DNA of 64,000 nt from Cronobacter dublinensis subsp. dublinensis LMG 23823 (lineage in GTDB: Bacteria > Pseudomonadota > Gammaproteobacteria > Enterobacterales > Enterobacteriaceae), in contig NZ_CP012266.1 of the NCBI RefSeq assembly GCF_001277235.1, forward strand, positions 2,604,001 to 2,668,000, given 5' to 3'. The notes below the pieces were generated by a model. That model made no database searches. It was not told the DNA's origin and saw nothing but the letters and a program-made list of their open reading frames with translations. Shown here piece after piece: positions 9,033-17,581 of this stretch. The position numbers and the translations under genes were made by a program. Numbering within the stretch: the stretch's first letter is position 1; each line of letters opens with the position of its first letter.

Positions 9033-9056
9033 TTAAGCCCACCCTGGAGTGGGCTT
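9033..9056 (+). terminator. Terminator after the lipoprotein gene
   Basis: AAGCCCAC and GTGGGCTT pair around CCTGGA, followed by CTTCGTG; the T-run is weak. Confidence 0.5.
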
Positions 9057-9118
9057 CTTCGTGTGGTACATGATTCTTATTTATCATGATTGATTGACTA
9101 AGGATCACTGTCGAAGGA

Positions 9119-9192
9119 AAACGTCCGATTTTCGCTCGCAGCGGACTTTATGCTCGATGAGTTCGCTCGCTCTTTGCCGGGAGCGGAAGTTT
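9119..9192. repeat. Palindromic intergenic repeat, diverged copy
   Basis: AAACGTCCGATTTTCGCTCG at the left and GCCGGGAGCGGAAGTTT at the right mark a 74-bp relative of the repeats at 8279 and 11199. Confidence 0.65.
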
Positions 9193-9554
9193 CTTAATTT
9201 ACCTTGAATCAAACAATAAGGGAGCAGGTCAAGTTTTCGATTGTTCTGTCAGATGTTTCCGCATCAATGCATTTTGTAGTGTCACTCCACGACACGACCT
9301 GCCGGACGGCTCAAGTAAACACTCTTGCCTACCCGCAATAATGACGTGGATGTGATAGCCCTGGCGCCAATGCTTGGCGACGTTGACGCTGGGTAACGAG
9401 AAACTGGAAAAGGTTGTGGCCAAAATGAACGAGATCGGGGCATCGGTCAAATAAATGAAAATTTCTTCTGCAGGCTATACCTCTTTTGCTTTCTCCCAGG
9501 TTTTCGCATGGGCATACTTAATATCCTTCAATGCCCATAACCACAGGAATAATA
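9193..9554. other. Mostly non-coding; possible gene remnant
   Basis: The plus strand near 9383-9453 reads TLGNEKLEKVVAKMNEIGAS and stops at TAA without a start, which looks like the tail of a lost gene. The rest shows no convincing frame. Confidence 0.3.
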
Positions 9555-9968
9555 ATGAGTATTCAGCGACGTGAGGTGTATCTGGTCTTGAAACAACTAT
9601 CAGATGGCCGGTTGTTTTATGTGGAAGGATTGAGAAACGCCCGCAATTATTTTTTTGATGGCCATGTTCGGGTGCTCACTTCTCCGGCTGGTTCAGCGAG
9701 CTTTATTGAGTTCGAACCAGGTGAACGCCCTATGCAACTTTTCCATATGCCAGATGAGGAAGGTACTCAATGGCAAGCTGCTTTCCATGATTTCGGCTGC
9801 TCGCCTGAATTTGGAGAACCTAAACTGGAATACGTCATATTTGTTGGCGCTTATTCCGATGACCGCGAGCGTACCATTGAGTTGATGAATATGGGCATGA
9901 CTCATGCGTGGGAAATTATTGAGGGCAAGTGCGAACTGCGCGAAGGCGAGTTTGAAGCAGAATGGTAA
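9555..9968 (+). CDS. Hypothetical protein
   Basis: The ATG at 9555 has an AGGAA ribosome site 5 bases upstream and gives 137 aa; an in-frame ATG at 9531 lacks one. The product is acidic and soluble, rich in aromatic residues, with no signal peptide or familiar motif. The next (broken) frame starts inside its last codons, suggesting an old two-gene operon. Confidence 0.55.
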   Translation: MSIQRREVYLVLKQLSDGRLFYVEGLRNARNYFFDGHVRVLTSPAGSASFIEFEPGERPMQLFHMPDEEGTQWQAAFHDFGCSPEFGEPKLEYVIFVGAYSDDRERTIELMNMGMTHAWEIIEGKCELREGEFEAEW

Positions 9969-10195
9969 CTGACACATCGACAAATCTTGAACTCTGGACG
10001 GTCTACGATAATCCCATAGACTTCCCGGGCCAGTTCATGGCCCGTCGGTTTGACATAACCAGTGTGCCCAGGCACCTGGCCAGACCTTTGAGCAAATCTG
10101 GGAGCGCTTCAACCGCCAAGGTTACATCTGGCTGGCGCGCAAACCCGGTGACGATCTGGTAATCGTTGGCAACTTCCTGCGCCGGTTTAAATTTT
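9962..10195 (+). pseudogene. Frameshifted small protein
   Basis: The first frame reads ELWTVYDNPIDFPGQFMARR; after about 10066 the sensible reading moves to another frame (QAPGQTFEQIWERFNRQGYI, then WLARKPGDDLVIVGNF). Together they resemble the small 'VYD-P-D-P--FVAR' proteins of plasmids and phages. It overlaps the previous gene by 7 bp. Confidence 0.5.
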
Positions 10196-10255
10196 GTTAT
10201 ATCAGGCAGTTTTTTACTTTGATTAGACTTCAAACAACAATGCATAGAGGGAACC

Positions 10256-10822
10256 ATGAAAAAGCCACAACAGATGTACGACCTGCAAATTCCTGATGAC
10301 GACTATAAAATGGCAGAAGTCATGGAACGTGATAAGTTGAACTTTGAGTCTCCCAACAAATGGTTTTACGTGGGTGCTGACAGCCGAGACCTCCGCTTTG
10401 CGAAAGTAGGAATTACGATGGGCGATTTAACATCCCGCTCATACGGCACCAACAACCCTAATTTCTACCTGTTCTGCGCCTTTCAGTGCCAGCAAAGCAC
10501 AACGGAAGCTCAGCTCAAAAGCATTGAAAAAAGCGCTATAAGCTATCTCGATGGTGTGTTCTGCGCCGAAAACGGTCAGACAAAGCGGGCGCGTCACATG
10601 GAGTCACAACGTCTGTCAGAGTGTTATTACGATGTAAATTTCGAGGATTTTTTTGTCGAGGTGCATGACTACCTGTTGGATAATCACGTCAGCTATTTCC
10701 AGACCTGTGGTTTCGAAAATGAAGCAGGCGGTGATGGAGGCTATGCACTTGCGTGGGAGTTCAGTTCTCTCCTTAAACCCGAAGTTAAAAGGTATTTCCT
10801 GAACAGGATCCTCCGGGGGTGA
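10256..10822 (+). CDS. Hypothetical protein, possible GIY-YIG-like (T5orf172) fold
   Basis: The 188-aa product begins at an ATG after AGAGGGA. The segment KWFYVGADSRDLRFAKVGIT followed by R-S-Y, NPNFYLFCAF and a helix with E resembles the GIY-YIG/T5orf172 core (Y-VG-----KVG-T----R). That match is from memory and weak, so a nuclease role is only a suggestion. A terminator follows. Confidence 0.5.
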   Translation: MKKPQQMYDLQIPDDDYKMAEVMERDKLNFESPNKWFYVGADSRDLRFAKVGITMGDLTSRSYGTNNPNFYLFCAFQCQQSTTEAQLKSIEKSAISYLDGVFCAENGQTKRARHMESQRLSECYYDVNFEDFFVEVHDYLLDNHVSYFQTCGFENEAGGDGGYALAWEFSSLLKPEVKRYFLNRILRG

Positions 10823-10849
10823 TAAATTAAGTACCTCCCTCACAAAGGA

Positions 10850-10876
10850 AAGCGCCCGTTGAGGCGCTTATTTTAT
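10850..10876 (+). terminator. Intrinsic terminator
   Basis: AGCGCC and GGCGCT pair around CGTTGA, followed by TATTTTAT. Confidence 0.65.
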
Positions 10877-10879
10877 GGG

Positions 10880-11198
10880 CGTTAATTAGTTAATGTCATT
10901 TCCTTTCTTAACTTACTAATTCAATTAGATTTTTTAACATTCATCAAATACTCGAATGTAACGACGGTAATCGTTTTCAGTGCCATTTGCCCAAGAATAA
11001 AGAAAACAACGTTTCTCCGTTTTTCCTTCTGAACGATTGCGCCATGATGCATTAACTTCTTAAAGAGTATACGGAAGTTCCTTTTCATTGAACTAAAGTG
11101 GCACAATGAATTTGGCCGCCTGGAAAGAGCTGATTTTATTCGGCATACCTTCGGCATGCTATTTTTAAAAAAACATCGCGAGATCAACAATAGCTGCC
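10880..11198. other. No firm gene
   Basis: A minus-strand frame (10921-11190) ends ALKTITVVTFEYLMNVKKSN, but no ribosome site supports a start and I do not recognise it. Confidence 0.3.
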
Positions 11199-11266
11199 AA
11201 CGTCCGCTCCTCGCTCATCGCGGACCTTGCAGCACGTATGTCCGCTTAGTGCCAAAAGCGGACGTT
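11199..11266. repeat. Palindromic intergenic repeat, full copy
   Basis: AACGTCCGCT and AGCGGACGTT form perfect terminal inverted repeats around an inner GCTCATCGCGGACC segment; 68 bp. This is the clearest copy of the family. Confidence 0.85.
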
Positions 11267-11368
11267 TAACCATCGCTTTGAACCGCCAGGCCAGGAAGAG
11301 GTGACAAACCAGATTCGCCGCAAAACGATTCATCACATCCATGGCTAACTGCGGCAACCTGAAACGGC

Positions 11369-12274
11369 TTACTTCATATCAAGTGCGAAATTGGCCCTGG
11401 CCCAGGATTCAAAAGAAGCCGGATGAACCCCCGCGATCTTATTGGCAAGTGCAATGGCAGCCTGGTGCGAACCCGGCCCCAGATAGGTATATTTCTCGTA
11501 ATAGGCCAGCGTATCGCCCAGCGCCTCCGCGCCAGGGAAAAAACCGGCATATACGTCCCGTGGAACCTGTTTAAAGGTTACGTGATGCCCAAGCTGATTT
11601 AACGTTTCTACAATCTCACGGAAGCTCAAGAAATCTCCGACAAGCGGCAGGTAAGCACCCCGTCCGGCGATATCAGGATATGCAAACGCGCCGGTCACAA
11701 TATTTCCAAGCTCGTTTATGTCGCCCATATGAATGCAGCGAACGTCAGGGTTAATCGGCAGAATCCATCCATAGCTACCATCTTGTTGTTTTTGTGGGCC
11801 AAAGGGGCCTGTGAAGTTTTGATAATAAGCAGGCGGTACGACAAAGGTGTAATAAGTAAAATCCGCCGCTTTTACCAGACTGTCGATTCTGGCTTTATTG
11901 GTAAACTGCGGGAGGCTAAATTCGCCCTGAGTAACAGATTCCACATCGGGAAGCGTGGACCAAATAAAATGTTTCACTCCAGCCGATTTTGCGGCTTCGA
12001 TCGCTGATGTTGCCTGCTTCTTCTCATTTGTGCCCTGTTGCCAGTAATCAGTTAACAGAAATACGCCATATACACCTTTCAATGCGTCGTTGAGCGTTTC
12101 AGGCTTTTCAAGATCCACATACAGGGCTTCATCAGCCTCGCCGGTATAGTTCTGCGGGGTACGGGACAGCGCCCGTACCCTGAACTGACTGGCGGTTTTA
12201 AGCGCCTGCACCACACCTTTTCCCTGATGACCGGTTGCGCCAAACACAGCAACAAGTTTCTTTTCTTCTGCCAT
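11369..12274 (-). CDS. NmrA-family NAD(P)-binding protein
   Basis: The product is a Rossmann-fold protein of the NmrA / SDR-like family, which includes redox sensors and NAD(P)H-dependent reductases. The ATG at 12274, after AGAAGGTG, gives 301 aa and puts the dinucleotide motif GATGHQGKG at the N-terminus; a longer frame from 12373 has no support. A typical YVDLEKPETL segment follows. It is divergent from the LysR gene with 130 bp between them, the usual layout for a LysR regulator and its target. Confidence 0.85.
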   Translation of the reverse strand: MAEEKKLVAVFGATGHQGKGVVQALKTASQFRVRALSRTPQNYTGEADEALYVDLEKPETLNDALKGVYGVFLLTDYWQQGTNEKKQATSAIEAAKSAGVKHFIWSTLPDVESVTQGEFSLPQFTNKARIDSLVKAADFTYYTFVVPPAYYQNFTGPFGPQKQQDGSYGWILPINPDVRCIHMGDINELGNIVTGAFAYPDIAGRGAYLPLVGDFLSFREIVETLNQLGHHVTFKQVPRDVYAGFFPGAEALGDTLAYYEKYTYLGPGSHQAAIALANKIAGVHPASFESWARANFALDMK

Positions 12275-12404
12275 TTCACACCTTCTGGATAACGTTTTGG
12301 ATAAGTAGCCAGGCATCAGATCTGTGCCCGGATGTCGCAGGCAAAGCTTGCCGCTGAGCGGAATTCGTGACAATACTCTTTAAACTGTCATCATCTGACC
12401 GAAA

Positions 12405-13331
12405 ATGATCCATATGGCGCTTACTGCAGAAACCTCCGAACTCATTGCGTTTATGAAAACTGTCGACGCGAAATCGCTTTCCCGTGCCGCAGCGGAACTG
12501 GGCGTTCCCCGTGCAACGCTGAGCCGTCGGATTGCGCAGCTTGAAAAAAAGCTGGATGCACGTCTGCTCCTGCGGACAACGCGGAGTCTGGCGCTGACGG
12601 ATCTGGGCATCATCTTTTATAAAGAGGCCATCATCGCGCTTGAGGCGATAAGGCAGGCAGAGCAGAGCGTGTCCAGAATCGAAGGTGGTTTACGGGGCGA
12701 CTTACGCGTATCGCTTCCTCCCGGTATGAAAAAAAGCTTCCGGGAAATGCTGTGTGAATTTATCGCGCAGCATCCTTTGCTGCGCGTCCATATTCACACT
12801 TCCAGTCATCATATCGATTTCCGAAATGGAGGATTCGACGTTGCGCTGAGAGCCAGTAGCCAAATGCAGCCAGGGTTGATTGCACGCACGCTGTTTCGCG
12901 ACCCGGTCATTGCCGTCGCCTCGCCAGACTATCTCTCAGAGATGGGTGTCCCTGTCGTCCTGAATGACCTCAGCAGCCATCAATGCCTGATGGGATTCGC
13001 CCGTGGGGAGTTGCCGGAGATGTACTGGCCTCTACTTTCCGGAGACCGGATAAAGGTGGACGGCGCGTTTTTTTCTGACGATATTTCCCTGCTTTGTGAG
13101 GCTGCCATAAATAGCCGTGGTATTGCACTTTTGCCTGAAGAGTTGATTCGTGAACACCTGCAGCATGGCGCACTTGTCCCGGTATTGAGAGATATCATAG
13201 GGACTGAAATGCAGGTTGCAGTAGTATACCCGGATCGTCACTTTTTATTGCCACAGGTCCGTGCTTTTATCGATGCAGTCGTTGGCTGGGTAGCTTCGGA
13301 GCTCGGGGAGAAAAAGAGTCGTATACGTTAG
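12405..13331 (+). CDS. LysR-type transcriptional regulator
   Basis: The 308-aa product has an N-terminal winged helix-turn-helix (AAAELGVPRATLSRRIAQLE) and a periplasmic-binding-like effector domain. ATG at 12405 or 12414 are both possible. It probably controls the divergent NmrA-like gene and possibly itself; no T-N11-A site was verified. It is followed by a palindromic repeat and a bidirectional-looking terminator. Confidence 0.9.
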   Translation: MIHMALTAETSELIAFMKTVDAKSLSRAAAELGVPRATLSRRIAQLEKKLDARLLLRTTRSLALTDLGIIFYKEAIIALEAIRQAEQSVSRIEGGLRGDLRVSLPPGMKKSFREMLCEFIAQHPLLRVHIHTSSHHIDFRNGGFDVALRASSQMQPGLIARTLFRDPVIAVASPDYLSEMGVPVVLNDLSSHQCLMGFARGELPEMYWPLLSGDRIKVDGAFFSDDISLLCEAAINSRGIALLPEELIREHLQHGALVPVLRDIIGTEMQVAVVYPDRHFLLPQVRAFIDAVVGWVASELGEKKSRIR

Positions 13332-13392
13332 CTACCTATACCGGCTAAACAGTTTTCATCCTGTTTAAAAGCAGCCATAAGTCTGGCCAAGG

Positions 13393-13463
13393 AGCGTCCG
13401 TTTTTCGCTCACAGCAGACATGATGGTCACGAAGCCTGTCCGCTGCGTGCCAGAAGCGGACGT
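13393..13463. repeat. Palindromic intergenic repeat, copy 5
   Basis: GCGTCCGTTTTTCGCTCACA and GTGCCAGAAGCGGACGT mark a 71-bp copy with a diverged centre. Confidence 0.75.
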
Positions 13464-13565
13464 AATAACATTGAGATATTCATTCACGGGAAGCTCTCAC
13501 TAACTGTGATACTTCGTTTTCAATTATTTTTCGCGGCACAATAACTACTGTCGATCTAGAAATTA

Positions 13566-13591
13566 AAAACCCGCCTTTAATAGCGGGTTTA
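13566..13591. terminator. Terminator between LysR and MFS genes
   Basis: AAACCCGC and GCGGGTTT pair around CTTTAATA, with an A-run on the left and T's on the right. It could serve both converging genes. Confidence 0.7.
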
Positions 13592-13613
13592 TTCTGACAG
13601 TCAGTCTCAGTAT

Positions 13614-14822
13614 TTATCCATCAGTCGCATTTGCCCTTTTACCTTCCATAGATCGGTTACGGAAGGCAAGCCATAGCAGCGCCAGGGCAGCGACTGCAAG
13701 CCAAGGAATAAGCATCTCATTAAGCTTTTCCCACCCCAGTAGTTCAAGCAGCGCGCCCGCGCTTAGCGAACAGGCCAGCCCTACCGCAAAGATGGTCATA
13801 TCATTGATGGCCTGAGCCGCGCCCTTTTCTGAAGGGCGAAACGTTGTTGTGACCAGTGCAGTCCCGCCGATATAGAGGAAGTTCCAGCCCAGGCCAACGA
13901 AAATGAGCGCACCGGCAAAAGAGTAGAAACCGGTGCCGGTCAGGGCCAGACCGATATGACATATGTATAGGACAATGCCCGTCAGCATTATCCGGATACT
14001 GCCAAAGCGTTCAATGAGCTTTCCCGTAAAGAAGGACGGCAGGAACATCCCCAGAACGTGCAGCTGAATAACGGTGGACGTCTCTGAAAGGGAGTGAGCA
14101 TGATGGGACATTGCGAGTGGCGTGGCCGTCATGGCGAGGATCATAATGCCATAACCAGTGGCAGCGCCAAACAGGGCGGTCAGGTAAGCAGACTGAGTGA
14201 TGACCTTTTGCCAAGGACGGGCAGGAACCTGTTCAACCGCTTTCTCAACACTGGCCGGCACGCGAAGTCGGGAAAGAATGAATACAGCAACTGCTGATAT
14301 TGCAGCAAGGATGATGAACGAACCCAGATACTGAGGCGTCAGTAGGTTGCTGCCCACCCGGGCCAGTAACGGGCCGGCCAGTGCGGCGACGATCCCGCCC
14401 GCCATGACAAGCGAGATGGCCCGGGGCCGAAATGCATCGCTGGAGACTTCGCTGGCAGCAAAGCGGTAAAACTGCGCAAAAGACTGGTAAACCCCGACCA
14501 TAAACGTCCCGATACAGAGCAGAACGAATGAAGAAGTAATAATCCCTGTGCCGGCAATAGCACCACCTGCTATGCCAGCTACAGCTCCGGCACAAAATCC
14601 CGTTTTACGCCCTACTCTGGTCATCCACATTGAAGCTGGGAAAGTGGCCGAGGCCGTTCCGAGAAACATGGCAGCTATAGGCGCTGTCGCTAATCCCGGG
14701 GACGGAGCAAGAAGCCCTCCCGCCAGGCCGCCAATGGTCATTACAAGTACAGAAACGGTCTGAAAGATGGCCTGAGCGCTTGCCAGTATGAGCACCTGCC
14801 GGTACATATTTTTATTCGACAT
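13614..14822 (-). CDS. MFS transporter
   Basis: The 402-aa product has about 12 transmembrane segments and the MFS loop motif near residues 65-75 (MWMTRVGRKTGF). The substrate cannot be read from sequence. It is transcribed divergently from an ArsR-rhodanese regulator across 138 bp containing a dyad operator, so export or import of a sulfur- or metal-related compound is plausible but unproven. Confidence 0.88.
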   Translation of the reverse strand: MSNKNMYRQVLILASAQAIFQTVSVLVMTIGGLAGGLLAPSPGLATAPIAAMFLGTASATFPASMWMTRVGRKTGFCAGAVAGIAGGAIAGTGIITSSFVLLCIGTFMVGVYQSFAQFYRFAASEVSSDAFRPRAISLVMAGGIVAALAGPLLARVGSNLLTPQYLGSFIILAAISAVAVFILSRLRVPASVEKAVEQVPARPWQKVITQSAYLTALFGAATGYGIMILAMTATPLAMSHHAHSLSETSTVIQLHVLGMFLPSFFTGKLIERFGSIRIMLTGIVLYICHIGLALTGTGFYSFAGALIFVGLGWNFLYIGGTALVTTTFRPSEKGAAQAINDMTIFAVGLACSLSAGALLELLGWEKLNEMLIPWLAVAALALLWLAFRNRSMEGKRANATDG

Positions 14823-14911
14823 CTGGTTTCCTGTATAACAGTGAGTTAATCCGGCCGGCAGGCCACATCCCTTTCCGTAGTTGTGCCACTGCCGGAAATC
14901 AGTATCATTAA

Positions 14912-14937
14912 AACATTCAATTGAATGATTGAATGTT
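14912..14937. promoter_or_regulatory. Dyad operator between MFS and ArsR genes
   Basis: AACATTCAA (14912-14920) and TTGAATGTT (14929-14937) are inverted copies, and CATTCAATTGAATG (14914-14927) is a perfect palindrome inside it. AT-rich dyads of this kind are typical ArsR-family sites, and this one is well placed to control both divergent genes. Confidence 0.7.
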
Positions 14938-14960
14938 CCCGTTAACCGGTCAAAGAGTCA

Positions 14961-15611
14961 ATGAATCAGCCTGAAAAATTTTTGTTTACGCACCTGGGTG
15001 AGCTGGCAAAACTGCTGGGACACGGTTCAAGGATTGAAATACTTGAACATCTGGCTGGGGGGGAACTGTCGGTTGAGATGCTTTCTGCACTGACGGGCAT
15101 GTCGGCCGCAAGCACTTCGCAGCACCTGCAAAACCTCCGCAGAGGCAGCTTTGTCATGTCCCGCCGGGAAGGAAAGCACATTATCTATCGTCTGGGTGAC
15201 GGCCCGGTAAGAAGCGTTATTGCCAGCCTGCGATGCTTTGCTGAGTTCAACAATGATGTCATTCGCAATATCACTGCGGACTACCACAGTAATCATCATT
15301 GTCTGGAAGCCGTCAGCCGGGAAGAGTTGCTGAGTCGTCTTGAGGCCGGTAGCGTGACCCTCCTGGATGTACGCCCGGAAGATGAATATATGGGTGGACA
15401 CTTGCCCGGGGCATTGAATATCCCGCTTAAAGAACTTGAGTCCAGACTGGCTGAACTGCCGAAAGACAGTGAGATAGTGGCTTACTGTCGCGGCCCGCAC
15501 TGCATTCTGTCTGTGGAAGCTGTGGAATATCTTCGCCGGCAGGGCTATCGCATTCGTCGTTTTGATGAAGGTTACCCGGAGTGGGTCGCATCAGGTCTGC
15601 AAACCGAATAG
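14961..15611 (+). CDS. ArsR-family regulator fused to a rhodanese domain
   Basis: The 216-aa product has an ArsR-type winged helix (about 10-80; LSALTGMSAASTSQHLQNLR is the recognition region) and a C-terminal rhodanese domain (about 115-212) with the active-site loop AYCRGPHC, whose first Cys would carry the persulfide. Such fusions suggest sensing of sulfur or redox state. It is divergent from the MFS gene. The perfect hairpin at 15696 may end its transcript. Confidence 0.9.
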   Translation: MNQPEKFLFTHLGELAKLLGHGSRIEILEHLAGGELSVEMLSALTGMSAASTSQHLQNLRRGSFVMSRREGKHIIYRLGDGPVRSVIASLRCFAEFNNDVIRNITADYHSNHHCLEAVSREELLSRLEAGSVTLLDVRPEDEYMGGHLPGALNIPLKELESRLAELPKDSEIVAYCRGPHCILSVEAVEYLRRQGYRIRRFDEGYPEWVASGLQTE

Positions 15612-15695
15612 GTTATACGCCCCTTAACCGCCTGCTGTCGCTGGAAGCCTTACTACAGCGCCCTCCTGGCGTTATACCTTCAACCGCCTTTTTAT

Positions 15696-15727
15696 GAAGG
15701 TCCGCTTTTCGCTCAAAGCGGACCTTC
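15696..15727. repeat. Palindromic intergenic repeat, half copy / hairpin
   Basis: GAAGGTCCGCTTT and AAAGCGGACCTTC form a 13-bp perfect stem around TCGCTC. It equals the left half of the intergenic repeat family and lies between the converging arsR and umuC genes. Confidence 0.75.
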
Positions 15728-15761
15728 ACTTTTCTTTATTGCCTGAATAATATCCCTTTTA

Positions 15762-17024
15762 CTATGCCCGTACGGTTGGTACATCAGCAAGTCGCGTCGT
15801 GTAACAGGGCGACAGCATCTCGCGCTTCATCTGCCACGCCTGCTGTATGCCCTGCCCCGCAAAATATAGGGTTCCCCGTCCCTGTTGGTTGAGTTTGTCC
15901 ATCAGTGACATCAGCGCCTCACTGTTCGCGCGCGGCGCGTTCTCGTCAAACAGATTCAGTTGCGCCACGCCCTGGCTGAAAAAGTCCCCCAGCATGACCC
16001 CCGCTTTTTGATACCGGTGGCCGTCGCGCCAGACCGCATCGAGGCAGCGCGTCGCCGCGGCAATTATGTCGCGCGTGTCCTGTGTGGGCGTCAGTAGCTT
16101 AGTCCCGGCGTGGTTGCCGTAATACGGTTCAGCAGAGAACGGCGACGTTTTCACGAACACCGAAATGTACCGGCAGAACTGATGCTCGCCGCGGAGCTTT
16201 TCCGCCGCACGCGCTGCATAGCTGCAGATAGCCTGGCGCATCGCTTCATAGTCGGTGATACGCTCCCCGAATGACCGGCTGCAGACGATTTCCTGTTTCG
16301 CCGGGGCAAACTCCTCGATCTCCAGACAGGGCTCGCCGCGCAGCTCGCGCACGGTGCGCTCCAGCACGACGTTAAAGTGTTTGCGGATAAAGCGGATATC
16401 GGTATCGCATAGCTGCACTGCGTTTTTAATGCCCATTGTATCCAGCTTTCTGGCGATACGCCGACCGATGCCCCACACTTCCTCTACCGGCATCAGCGCC
16501 ATCAGCCGCCGCTGGCGCGCCTGGTTCGACAGGTCCACAACCCCGCCCGTCTGCGGCCACTCCTTCGCCGCGCGATTGGCGAGCTTCGCCAGCGTCTTCG
16601 TCTGGGCGATACCGACACCACAATGGATCCGGGTGTTGCGCCGGACAGTGTCGCGTATCTCCCGGCCAAAATCAGCCAGGTCCCTGCAGTTCCGCACGCC
16701 CGTCAGGTCGCAGAAAGCCTCATCGATGCTGTAGACCTCGACGCGCGGGCACATTTCCTCAAGCGTCGTCATCACCCGCTGGCTCATGTCACCGTAAAGC
16801 TCATAGTTGCTGGAAAAGGCAATGATCCGCTGCGGAAACTGCATCTCGCGCAGCTGGAACCAGGGCATGCCCATTTTTATGCCAAGCGCTTTTGCTTCGC
16901 GGCTGCGCGCTATCACACAGCCATCGTTATTCGAGAGCGCCACGATCGGCTGACCGACAAGATCGGGACGGAATGCCGTCTCGCAGCTCGTGTAAAACGA
17001 GTTCATATCAACCAGCGCGAACAT
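15762..17024 (-). CDS. umuC: UmuC, DNA polymerase V catalytic subunit
   Basis: UmuC with two UmuD' copies forms the error-prone translesion polymerase Pol V. The 420-aa product has the Y-family catalytic residues Asp6 (ALVDMNSFY) and Asp101-Glu102 (YSIDEAF), and the UmuC C-terminus with QLNLFDE, the beta-clamp-binding motif. It overlaps umuD by 17 bp. As lysogenic cargo it would raise SOS mutagenesis of the host. Confidence 0.96.
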   Translation of the reverse strand: MFALVDMNSFYTSCETAFRPDLVGQPIVALSNNDGCVIARSREAKALGIKMGMPWFQLREMQFPQRIIAFSSNYELYGDMSQRVMTTLEEMCPRVEVYSIDEAFCDLTGVRNCRDLADFGREIRDTVRRNTRIHCGVGIAQTKTLAKLANRAAKEWPQTGGVVDLSNQARQRRLMALMPVEEVWGIGRRIARKLDTMGIKNAVQLCDTDIRFIRKHFNVVLERTVRELRGEPCLEIEEFAPAKQEIVCSRSFGERITDYEAMRQAICSYAARAAEKLRGEHQFCRYISVFVKTSPFSAEPYYGNHAGTKLLTPTQDTRDIIAAATRCLDAVWRDGHRYQKAGVMLGDFFSQGVAQLNLFDENAPRANSEALMSLMDKLNQQGRGTLYFAGQGIQQAWQMKREMLSPCYTTRLADVPTVRA

Positions 17025-17445
17025 TGCGGTGCAGGGTATTTATCACGCAAATGACAACGCCGATGATTTCGAGGTCGTCGGCGTCATAAACAGCTATAGG
17101 CGGGTAAGCCGGGTTCTCGGCGCGCAGCTGCGCCACCGGATACGTCACCAGCCTTTTAACGGTGAACTCCCCGCCGATATTGGCGACCACGATATCGTTA
17201 TGCTTCGCATGAAGGCTGAAGTCCACCAGCAGAAGGGAGCCATCGAGAATACCAGCATCTCGCATCGAGTCTCCTGCGACCCGCAAAACATAGGTGGATG
17301 AGGGGTGTGCAATAAGGTGGGAAACAAGATCAATGCCACTGTCGATATAATCAGCGGCAGGGCTCGGGAAACCAGCAGAAATCAGGTCTGCATAGAATGG
17401 GATGCTGACCGGCTTAACCGGCAAGACGAGGGGGTGTATTTTCAT
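17008..17445 (-). CDS. umuD: UmuD, SOS mutagenesis protein
   Basis: The 145-aa product is a self-cleaving S24 peptidase. The cut site is Ala24-Gly25 (SAGFPSPAADY) where E. coli has Cys-Gly, and the catalytic dyad is Ser60 (AGDSMRD) and Lys97 (FTVKRL). CAGGAGGTACAT precedes the ATG. A LexA box lies 22 bp upstream of the start. RecA filaments would trigger processing to UmuD'. Confidence 0.96.
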   Translation of the reverse strand: MKIHPLVLPVKPVSIPFYADLISAGFPSPAADYIDSGIDLVSHLIAHPSSTYVLRVAGDSMRDAGILDGSLLLVDFSLHAKHNDIVVANIGGEFTVKRLVTYPVAQLRAENPAYPPIAVYDADDLEIIGVVICVINTLHRNVRAG

Positions 17446-17467
17446 TATGTACCTCCTGTAAAAATTA

Positions 17468-17483
17468 CTGTGTATTTATACAG
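17468..17483 (-). promoter_or_regulatory. LexA box of umuDC
   Basis: CTGTGTATTTATACAG fits CTG-N10-CAG exactly and sits directly upstream of umuD. Confidence 0.92.
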
Positions 17484-17533
17484 TAGTTTCAGGAGGTAAC
17501 GAAATCAAGACGAAGCGGCCTATTAATCGTAAC

Positions 17534-17562
17534 GGCAGAGCAGTTTTAACAGCTGCTCTGCC
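17534..17562. terminator. Hairpin between the tail genes and umuD promoter
   Basis: GGCAGAGCAG and CTGCTCTGCC form a perfect 10-bp stem with a 9-nt loop but no T-run. It probably ends or protects the late transcript coming from the right. Confidence 0.5.
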
Positions 17563-17581
17563 AGGACAACGCGCCGGCTAA

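Noticed and set aside
9229..9450. A 73-aa minus-strand frame
   Set aside because: No ribosome site; the plus strand there looks like the tail of a lost gene instead.
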